A stretch of 64,000 bases of DNA from Galbula dea (taxonomy: Eukaryota; Chordata; Aves; Piciformes; Galbulidae), in contig VWZX01009115.1 in NCBI GenBank assembly GCA_013399015.1, positions 1 through 64,000 of the forward strand. The letters run 5' to 3'. A program made the position numbers and the translations under genes. Below, in pieces: positions 55,363 to 64,000 of the stretch; position 1 is the first letter of the stretch, and each line of letters begins with the position of its first letter. The notes below the pieces were generated by a model, which saw only the letters and a list, made by a program, of their open reading frames with translations, searched no databases and was not told the DNA's origin.

Positions 55363-56584
55363 TCTAGGTGAGCAACACACCTATTTCACCATAGGTCACA
55401 TCTTTCTCCAGGCTGCATGCTTGCACCAGCTGAGCTGATGTGCCAGTCACTGGCATGAGCCTCCAAGCCCTTCCTGCATCTCAGGAGCCCTTGGTGCAAC
55501 TGTGCAGAAGTGGAAGCATTGAAAATTATGTCTGCAACATGGCTGTGCATTTGCATTTGTTAGTCTAAGTCTAGATTCAGCTACAAGAACCCCTAGCTGG
55601 TGCCAGACTGTGTCTAATCTTCTGATAAGCCTTCTAGGGTACCTTAAGCACAAAAGGCTACTTCACAGGCTGTGAAAGATAAAATTCCTTTTCTTGTGTT
55701 CCTTAGAGGAGACCAGGTCAAACAAGTTCATTTTCTCCACGCCACCCCTGACCCCCAAGGGTGACTGTGCACTACAAAGAAGCCATATCCAGCTGGTTTC
55801 AGAGCTCAGGAGAGAGCAGTGGACCCAAGGGAGAGAAAATCCTGCTTGTTTTGGTCAGAGTTCATTTCCTCCTGGAGGCAGAGGGACAGTGCTGCAGGAG
55901 GGGCACCATGAGGATATCTGCTCTATGGCTGTGCCCCATCTCACCCTTCCTCTTTTCAGAAGGTAGGTTTGGCAAGAGCCAGTTTTCCAGTGTGCCAGGC
56001 CTCCCTCAGGACATGCTGGCTAGCCAGGGTGAGGAGGGGAGGGGAAAGGCACAGCAGCTCTCCACTTGAATGGAGCATGCCTGGAAAAATTCTTAACCCC
56101 AGATCTGTTAGTAGCTGCAGCAAGATAAAAGACTTCTTTTATGCAGGTAAATACATTCTAGCCTTGCATGGGTGAGTCAGGATGGACAACATCCATATGG
56201 AGGTTGTTTCTTTGGTTGAATGCAGTATTTTATGTCTGTGGGATCAGATGTTTGTTACTTGCACAGTGCTTAATAACAAATCAGTTATTAAGCATCCAGA
56301 AAAATGCTTACTAGGTCATCCAGGAAAATACCACCTTAACTGCAGACTGCAAACATGTTCATAAACTGATCCAAAGCAAAAGCATTGCTTTAATGTGACA
56401 GAGGGGAAAAAAACCACCTCTTGACAAAGCTCCTCCACACTCCAGACCTTATCACTGCCAGCACAAGACATGCAGTTTTGGAAGGCACAGTTCACTAAGC
56501 TTATAAATGGCTTGGGAGGAAAAAAAAAAAACATGAAAGAAAAAGGGCTGTTGAGAAGTTTCACTTCTACTGTCCTGACAGGAG

Positions 56585-56660
56585 AGGAGTTCTAGCCCTC
56601 AGATCGTTTTTGTGACCCTTCTCTGCCTTCCAAGGCCCTGGTTTTTGCTGCTGAGGCTGG
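56585..56660 (-). mobile_element. Possible degraded CR1 internal fragment
   Basis: TTCTAGCCCTCAGATCGTTT and TGACCCTTCTCTGCC resemble the internal block seen at 34,015-34,060 and 60,065-60,110. The match fades quickly on both sides. Confidence 0.5.
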
Positions 56661-57956
56661 TGCTGTACCTCAGCTCCACTGAAGTTTCCATCCTTGGTAT
56701 AGGGTCAGGTTGCCCTCTGCTCATGACTGGGACATGCAGAGGAAAGCAGAGTTAAGCTGTGTTGCTCCTCACTGCTGGCAGTTCCCAGTCCTGTTCTTGT
56801 GGGTATTAGAGGGAGAATGTCAAAAGGTCAAGAGAGGGAAGCTCTGTGGTTTAGAGATGGAACTTTTTTACTGGACTCCTTTAAAAAGAGGACAAAGTGT
56901 AGTCTTTTAACAAAAATCATCTGTGTTTAAAACTTGTAGGAAAATATCAAGCTGGTATCTTCATAAGTCCTTGCTTCCCTTCATGGATTATCCTGAGACC
57001 ATTTAGAGCTGAAGTCAGCCTCCCTTCCCCTCACACTGGCCCCCTCCCACTCCTCCTCTCCAGGTTTTCCTGCCTCTGTGCACAGAGCTGGGAGTCTCTC
57101 TCTTTCACAAGCAATGCCCTTCATGACCTCCTGTCCCTGTATCTGCTCACACATTCCTTCCTTATCTTGCTCTAGCTGCTCCAGATTCCCTCCTGGCCAT
57201 AGCCCATGCTTCCAGCTCCCAGCTTGGTCCCTTCTAACCAAGCTGGCAGGGAGTCGTCTGACCTTCCTCTCTCTTTGTCCCAGACCTTCTGTCTATGCAT
57301 GAACCCTTGGAACAGAAAGATTTCTCCATCAATCTCCATATTTCTGTCTGTCTGCTTACATGCTCAATTTTTCTATTAGGGAGCTGCTCTGCTCTTCTGA
57401 ATCTCTTAGCTGTACTTGGACTAGACTGCAGTGATCTTCAGGCAAGGGCTCTGCTGTGCATCTTCATACATCACTACAGAGACTGATGCTCAGTAAATAG
57501 GAACATTATTCATCTTTGGAATGACTTTGGAATTACTTTTTGGGGAGGAAGCAGCTTCAGAAAAATCTGTGGGGTGAGAATTTGGTCACTGAGGTCGATG
57601 GGAATTGTGCCACAGGGGGTTTTGAGTACAGCCTTACAATTACTGCTGGCTTGGGGTAGGTTTAGGTTAATTGTTTGCTTTGTATTTATTTAGGTATAGA
57701 TCAAATACTGTCTGTATGAAGTTCCCTTTGCTTTCTTAAAGTGTTGCAGATCTGAGTGACTTCTGGGTTTGTAAATATGTAACTATTGCTGCATTTTCAC
57801 AAGATCCCAGCACGTGGGGGTTTGGAGTTCCAGTCAGACTGTCATCGTAGCAGCAGGAGTTGTTCCAATGACCAAACATTCTTTACACTCTTCCAGTTTC
57901 ATGTAAACAAATCGGATGAAGGAAAAGAGACATTGACAAAGTAGCATCTCTAGTAA

Positions 57957-58503
57957 TCCCAGAACCCCAGCCTGGTAGGAGTGGGAAGGGATCTCTGGGG
58001 ATCATCCAGTCCAACCCCCCTGCTCCAGCAGGGTCACCTCCAGCTGCCTTGGGAATCTCACCAGAAGGAGACTTCACAACCTCTCTGGGCAGCCTGGGCC
58101 AGGGCTCCAACACCCTCACACCAAACAAGCTTCTCCTCCTGTTCAGGTGGAACCTCCTGGGTTCCAGGTTGTGCCCAGTGCCCCTGGGGCTGTCCCTGGG
58201 CACCACTGAGCAGAGTCTGGCCCCAGCCTCTTGATTTTTGCCCTTTAGCTCTTACTCAGCATTGATCAGATCCCCTTTGGGGCTGTTCTTCTCGAGGCTA
58301 AGCAGCCCCAGGGCTCTCAGCCTTTCCTCATCCCAGAGATGCTCCAGTGCCCTCAGCATCTTCCTAGCCTTTGCTGGACTCTCTCCAGTAGTTCCTTGTC
58401 TCTCTTGAACTGGGGAACCCAGAACTGGCCACCCTACTCCAGCTGTGGCCTGCCTAGGGCAGAGCAGAGTGGGAGGAGAACCTCCCTCAACCTGCTGGGT
58501 TCT
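57957..58503 (-). mobile_element. CR1 LINE fragment (about 550 bp)
   Basis: Reverse orientation, close relative of the copy at 46,880-47,665 in the opposite direction: GGGATCATCCAGTCCAACCC, CTCCAGCAGGGTCACCTCC, CTTCACAACCTCTCTGGGC, CCAAACAAGCTTCTCCTCC, GAGGCTAAGCAGCCCCAGGG, GCCTGCCTAGGGCAGAGC. Confidence 0.94.
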
Positions 58504-59667
58504 CTCTTTGCTCTTTAACATAATATGACCTCACTGAAGCCTCATTATGTTTTCCAGTATAGGTCACATGGGGCAAAACCCTCCTCTTTTGGGGGCAATA
58601 TCCATCTTCAGGGCCAGCAGACTCCAACATACACTGAACATATGTTGCCATCATGCCTGTGCCTAGCTCCCTGCTGCTGTTGCAAACTCCAGCCATGTAG
58701 AAAGCCTTGTGTTTATTGCTGGGAGAGGCCCCACCCCAGAGGGTGAGGGAAGCCAAGCTCATGTCAGCGCTCCGCTGGCATCCCTAGCAAAGCCGATGTT
58801 CCCTGGGAACCAAGGTTATCTCCTCCTCTGGCTGCTGGGCCTTTCAGCTTCCTGTGGGGAGGGAATCCTCCAGTTTTCAGCTAGAAGGAGAATTGTGAAG
58901 CTGCCCCTGCTCTCCTGGATGAGGTTCATGTCTCTAACTTTTAACAGGAGCCCTAATTTGGAGGAGCCATTTCTTCCAAGCGTCTTTAACTCAAGACAAT
59001 TAAAGCTTGAGAGAGAGTGCTCGAGACAGGGAGGGGAGGAAAACAGAGCCACTCCTTGGGGCAGGGCACTGCGTGAGCATTAACCAGATGTGACTCATTC
59101 CTGCCTCTAGACCCAGCAGAAGTAATACCTTTTGAATAAGTTCTGCATGCTAGATAAAAACTTGCTTGCTGGTGCAGAAATCGTGGCACACATGTCAGGA
59201 CAAGCACCCCAATGAGCTCTGCCCATCAAAACCCAGGGCACATAGCAGTGGGCTTCCAGGCTGTTGGTGTAAATTGGGGGTTTTTGTAGCTGTGGGAACT
59301 TGTCAAAGTCTGCAGAAAGAAGGGATGAAGGGGAAGGAAATGCAGATTGAAGAATGCATGAATGAATGGATGAATTCAGTTGCCCTTCTGGAGCAGGATG
59401 TTTTCATTCTCATGGTGCATGAAATATGCAGTAGTGTACATGAAATACATCCATAAGCCAATCTGACAGGCAAAACCTGATCTTCTTTAGGACATGTGAG
59501 ACTGGAAAGGAGATGATAGCAATGCAGAGCATAAAAATGCTAGAGACCCCTAGGTCTGATGTGTTGAGTGTTTATTTAAAGGTAGTTCTGCATGCAGTGC
59601 TGATGTCTGTGTGTGTGTGATAGGCGTTTTCTTAGACTTCCCACAGCAGCAGTGTCATGGAGAACAG
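58504..59667. other. Intergenic unique sequence
   Basis: No gene or CR1 recognised. A TGACTCA (AP-1 type) lies at 59091-59097 within a stretch of mixed AT-rich sequence (59,060-59,165). Confidence 0.45.
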
Positions 59668-60245
59668 CATAGAATCATAGAATAGCTGAGATTGGAAGGG
59701 ACCTTTCAAGGCCATCTAGTCAAAACCGCTGCAGTCAGCAGGGACATCTCCAGCTAGAGCAGGTTGCTCAGAGCCCCAAACAGCCTGATCTGGGATGGTC
59801 CCAGGGATGGGACACCTACCACCTTTCTGGGCAATTTGTTCCACCCTCAGTGTAAAAACTTTCTTCCTTCTCTCTAGTCTAAATCTCCCTACTTTAGTTT
59901 CAAACCACCAGCCCTTGTCCTGTCCCAACAGGCCCTGCTAAAAAGTCTGTCCCCATCTTTCTGACAGGCCTTTTAAGTACTGAAAGCTGCCAGAAGGTCT
60001 CCCTGGAGCCTTCTCTTCTCCAGGCTGAATAACCCCAACTCTCTCAGCCGGTCCTCACAGCAGAGGGCTTCCAGCACTCAGATAACTTTTGTGGCCTCCT
60101 CTGGACCTGCTCCACCAGGTCCACGTCTCTCCTGTGCTGAGAACTCCAGAGCTGGCCCCAGCACTGCAGGTGGGGTCTGAGCAGAGCAGAGGCACAATCC
60201 CCTCCTTCCAGCTTTTCATCCACCGGCAGTCAGCCCTGACAGTGA
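59668..60245 (-). mobile_element. CR1 LINE fragment (about 580 bp)
   Basis: Reverse orientation with intact terminal repeat CATAGAATCATAGAATAGCT, then GGAAGGGACCTTTCAAGGCC, GCAGTCAGCAGGGACATCTC, GATCTGGGATGGTCCCAGGG, CTTGTCCTGTCCCAACAGG, CTCTCAGCCGGTCCTCACAG, CCAGCACTGCAGGTGGGGTC. It is the same subfamily as 41,552. Confidence 0.94.
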
Positions 60246-61261
60246 GTTGCAGGCTGCTTTTGGACACAGTGCAGCCTCCCATGGGCCATACTTGCAGCAC
60301 TCCTTTGGCCAGGAAACAGGCTTATGTTCTCCGTTAAAATCCTGAACAACCACAGTACAAGCGTGGCTTCTTCTGTGGTTTTCCAAACCAGGTTTCTTCG
60401 ATCAGCTCCCTGTGGTAATGCTTTCCCACCTTCCTGAGGATTCTCTGATTCTGCTGTGTTCTGATGCACCTCCTCAGCTGTTCCCATGCTTGCCTGGAGC
60501 AACCTTGCAGCAGCCCTGTCCAAAACTGTTCATCTGCCCCAGAGGAAGCAATACAGCAAAACGCCTATCTTAGTGTGACGAGAGACTCCAAGTGAGCCTG
60601 CACAGTCTGTGGTCTGCTTGGGAAGTAAACCCTGAGTGCCTCAGGAAGAATAATCTGCCCTCCCAAGCAGTGGAGTGTCTTGTGTCCTTGGAGCTGAGAC
60701 TGGGGAATTTTATGCCCTCTGGGAGGGAGCAAGTTGATTTTTCTCAGTGTAAGAGCCTGAGGGCAAACCAGTTTGTAAGTGGTATGGACAATCAGGGGCC
60801 CAGGGAGCAAGCCACAATGATAGGGTAGATGTGTCCTCAGGATGAAGCCTGATAGTTTTTACAACATAGTGTTGTCAGCAGTGAAAATTAATCTTCATGT
60901 GTAAATCTCAGAGGGGTTGCCATTTATTCAGGAGAAGTTTGCCTTGTTTTCTGCTTGTTCTATTTCTGCTGTTAGCGTGGCCTTTATGTTGCTTCATCTC
61001 CTTAGGTTGGCTCATGTGGCATCTCTGAGATGCCCAAATACAGGGAGGAATTGGAAAAGGATTTCAGCAGTGTTGTTATTGGGGGAATTCTGACCAGCTC
61101 TGGTGTTTTAACATGCATGAATGTGGCTATCCCTGCCACTTGGATACATCTGCATTCCTTAGGGACAGTGGTGAATATGAAAGCTTTGTTTCATGAATGA
61201 GATGGTGATGATTTGGAACAGCCAACATGGATCTACCAAGGTTAGCTCATCAGATCACATA
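60246..61261. other. Intergenic unique sequence
   Basis: No gene or repeat recognised. Confidence 0.45.
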
Positions 61262-61465
61262 GGCTTTGCAGGACCTCCAGAGGCCTCTTATCCCACCCCT
61301 GCCCAAAGCAGGTCCAGGTAGAGCAGGTTGCTCAGGGCCTTTCCTACTTGGGGTTTGAGTATCTCCAGGGTGGAGACTCCACAGCCCCTCTAGGCACCTG
61401 CTCCAGTGTTTACCCTCACAATAAACTTATTTTGCCTCACATTGAGTGGGAATTTCCCTTTCTTG
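61262..61465 (-). mobile_element. Older CR1 LINE 3' fragment
   Basis: Diverged reverse-orientation tail: CAGGACCTCCAGAGGCCTC, GCAGGTCCAGGTAGAGCAGG, TTGCTCAGGGCCTTTCC, GGGTGGAGACTCCACAGCCC, CACAATAAACTTATTTTGCC. It is more decayed than most copies here. Confidence 0.75.
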
Positions 61466-61574
61466 GCCAACCTGGTTGCTTTGTTGATAAGGGAAGAGCA
61501 GTGGTGGTTATCTACATTGACTATAACTTAATGTGAGATGTCATCTCCTGCTGCACCTTGGTATCTAAGCTGGA

Positions 61575-62172
61575 ACATTCTGGTCTGTGCAGGTGGATTA
61601 GTAGATAGATGAAAAACTAGCTCGTCTGTTGAGCTTAAGGGGTTCCTACTCTACCTGGAGGCCTTCACAAGCGGAGTTCTTCAGGGATCTAGCCTGGCAA
61701 TTTCCTGTCTTTGTTACTGCTGAAGAACTGGAGACAGATGCATTCTCAGCAAGTGTGCAGCTGGCACCAAACTGGTTGATGAACTTGTTGCTAAGCCAAC
61801 AAGATGCTTGGGGTTTGGAGACCAGCCCTGTGAGGAGAGGCTGAAGGACCAGGCTTTGCCCAGTCTAGGGGTGAGACGTTTTTAGGGGAAGCTGAACCTC
61901 TCAGTATCTGTGAGCCACCAAACTCTTCACAGTGGTGCGTGGTGAGAGGACAAGACAATTGGGGATAAATTGAAACAAGAGAAGGTCCAATAAGGACAAG
62001 AGGTAGAACAGGTTGCTGAGTGAAGTTTTGCAGGCATCCTCCTTGAAGGTTCTCAAGACCTTGCTGGACAAAGCCCTAAGCAACTTTGTTTTGTAGCTAA
62101 CGGCCTTTGAGCAGGAGGTTGAACTGCAGACCTCCTGATGGCCCTTCCAAGCCAACCCATTCTGTGATTTCT
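61575..62172 (+). mobile_element. Older CR1 LINE fragment extending further 5'
   Basis: Plus orientation. It includes sequence upstream of the usual tail (GTGGATTAGTAGATAGATGA, GGAGTTCTTCAGGGATCTAG, AGCAAGTGTGCAGCTGGCAC), then TGTGAGGAGAGGCTGAAGGA, GAGAGGACAAGACAATTGGGG, a decayed end and CTTCCAAGCCAACCCATTC, TGTGATTT. It retains the end of the region preceding the 3' UTR of CR1, as no younger copy here does. Confidence 0.8.
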
Positions 62173-64000
62173 TGTTGCCGCTGGGAAGGGAGGCTTTATG
62201 ACTGAAGTCATTCAGTACCTAGAGTCCCTCAGGTTGTCCCAGGGATGGCAGGAAGCTCCCAGCGCTAGTCAGTGCTGGCTCCCGCAAGTCCAGAAACACT
62301 TTCCCAGCCTGATGAGATGAAGCAGAAACAACTTGAGAGCAAAACATGTTCAATGTACGTGAGTTCCTTCCTCCTCCTAGGAGCTCCCTTTGGGCACAGA
62401 GTTTCACGCCACTTCCTGCATGCCCTTTGCCCAGCTGAGGGGCAGGTAGAGCAAACCCCGAGTGCTCCTGCCTCTCCCAGAAGAGCCAGCTTGTGATTCC
62501 TCTTGGTCTTGTGTGTGTCAGCCAAGGGCACTAGCTACAAAAGCAGAAGCAAAGGCCCTGCTCTGAGCAGTAGCCCAGTTCATAAGTAGTATTTTATTGC
62601 TTCCTTGCAGACAAAAGTGACATTTCTTCAAAGATGTGGCTAGAGTTTGTCCTGGAGGTGAGGCCATAGCAGTCCTGCAGCTGGCAGGACTGGCCTTGCT
62701 CTTCACTTCAACTCATTCTGCATTTAAGAGGGTAGCACAGACAAAGCAAATCTCTGCTGGTGCTGAAGGAAATGACATTTACAGCATGTCACATGGTCTT
62801 CTCAGAGTGGTCTTCCAGTGTCTGTTTACAGTGCTTTAAGGGACTGCTTAAGCACATTGAGGTCAATGAGACAGGCACCCAAAGAGGCATGGTTACAGGA
62901 AGTTGGTCTTGTTTCTTACAATGGTATTTGGAGGTGATTTCCACACAGAAAAGAAAACTAAGGAGAGCTGTCAGGCCCTTGGTGCCAGCATAATTGCTCA
63001 GAGCTGTGCCAACAAGGTGAACTTGACAGTTTCTTCTCTTTCACATCCAAGTCTTTTTAATGGGTGGTAACCTCAGTGGTGCATGTGCTGCTCATCATGC
63101 AAAAGAGGAGTGTTTTTAGAGAAACAGCTGGCTGTGTCCTAAAGGGATCTACATGATCCTGACAGAAAAGTGGGTCTGAAGAGAGGAAGAGTGGAAATGA
63201 AGTGATCACTTTATTTCCTCCATGTCTGACTCAGACCTACTTGCAGAGTGGAGATATGGTAGCTACCCACAGACACATCCAAATCACATGGAGAGCTGGG
63301 AAGAAAACACTGATGCAAAGCAGGCTCTTTAGCATCTCATACCACATCAGGGCTTTAATCCTCTGGTCCCTATCAGACTTCTGTAATTACATGGAGTAGA
63401 GAATGAGAAGGCAGAAAACTAAATGCAATTGATTCTGCTATTTGAGCTACAAGGTTCATTGAGGTGTTGGGGGGGAGGAAGCAAAGCACAGCAGCTCTCC
63501 AGTGCTGAGTAGCACACTGCAGCAGTAACTGAGAACTGAGGAGGAGGAGAATATTCCATTGCAAGTCTGAGTGGAACTTAGGCAGCACTGGAATTTGGTC
63601 TAGACAGGAGCATACTTCTATATTTACATGGTCACATCCTGAAAGCTACAGTAAGCACAGATGTCATGATCCCCACTGGCTGCCTTGTAGTTCTCTGCTC
63701 CCATTGATGGTAGCTACTCAAGATTGAAGTGAGTTCTAGTGAGGGTTGTGCTTTTGTAATGGAGGAGAATAGAGCTGTAATAAGACCTGCCATTTCTGTT
63801 CAACATGACCCAGCTGGAGGGAGGAGAAAGGCTTAACTTCAGCTTCTTCAGTTGTCTCTACAGAGTTATCCCTGGGATGTGTGTGTGAGAGGGGAGGCTG
63901 CCTTTGTTTGTTTGTTTGTCTTCCTCCCTTGTACTGCAAACTTTAAACTAGCAAAATTCCCTGTTAATTGATCAGAATAGAAAAGACTCTTGTAAAACTT
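62173..64000. other. Intergenic sequence at the right edge
   Basis: No gene recognised. By mammalian gene order DSP should follow, but no desmoplakin exon is seen. A TGACTCA site lies at 63227-63233 and a short TTTG run at about 63,903-63,920. Confidence 0.45.

Larger units (their letters stand above)
52533..57956. other. Intergenic sequence, largely repeat-poor
   Basis: About 5.4 kb holding only two very short CR1-like stubs. No exon with flanking splice sites that I recognise. AP-1-type TGAGTCA sites occur at 52918-52924 and 56173-56179. Open frames of up to 124 codons show no domain. Confidence 0.45.

Overview
The window is nuclear DNA from a bird. It holds two complete, spliced, housekeeping-type genes arranged head to head. 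It also carries about thirty fragments of the avian LINE CR1, which by my own boundaries cover roughly 9-10 kb (about 15%). That CR1 load is high for a bird and resembles what is reported for woodpecker-like lineages, but I cannot fix the species from sequence alone. No prokaryotic, organellar or viral gene content was seen.

Layout: (1) 1-2,490: AT-rich, homopolymer-rich sequence with a good AATAAA at 2481. It looks like the 3' UTR of a plus-strand gene lying to the left. By mammalian gene order (RREB1-SSR1-CAGE1-RIOK1-DSP) this would be RREB1, but no recognisable RREB1 protein is left in the window. (2) 2,490-7,390: spacer with two CR1 pieces. (3) 7,395-21,682, minus strand: SSR1 (TRAP-alpha). 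All eight coding exons were located by reading frame and splice sites and sum to 285 codons plus stop. A long candidate 3' UTR runs left to a polyadenylation signal near 7,412. (4) 21,683-22,726: a GC/CpG-rich bidirectional promoter of about 1 kb. (5) 22,727-38,895, plus strand: RIOK1. Seventeen coding exons were located and sum to 564 codons plus stop. A poly(A) signal lies at 38,969. (6) 38,996-64,000: gene-free spacer towards (by synteny) DSP, filled with CR1 fragments and a few AT-rich or AP-1-site-bearing non-repeat stretches.

The main anomaly is a 2,183-bp direct duplication inside RIOK1 (28,924-31,106 and 31,108-33,290). The copies differ at only two positions I could find and are separated by a single N that abuts an A10G10 homopolymer. 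The duplicated block carries exons 9 and 10, which encode the kinase catalytic loop. Their phases are compatible, so a gene predictor would insert 75 extra codons in frame. The geometry strongly suggests unmerged contig or haplotype overlap rather than real exon duplication.

Functionally, SSR1 encodes an ER-membrane translocon subunit and RIOK1 a cytoplasmic 40S-maturation kinase. Both serve protein synthesis, which fits co-expression from a shared CpG-island promoter. CAGE1, which lies between them in mammals, is not recognisable here. I found no convincing new biological system. The most useful observations are the likely false duplication, the compact promoter, a CR1-linked module shared by two loci, and decoy splice donors just upstream of RIOK1 exon 10.
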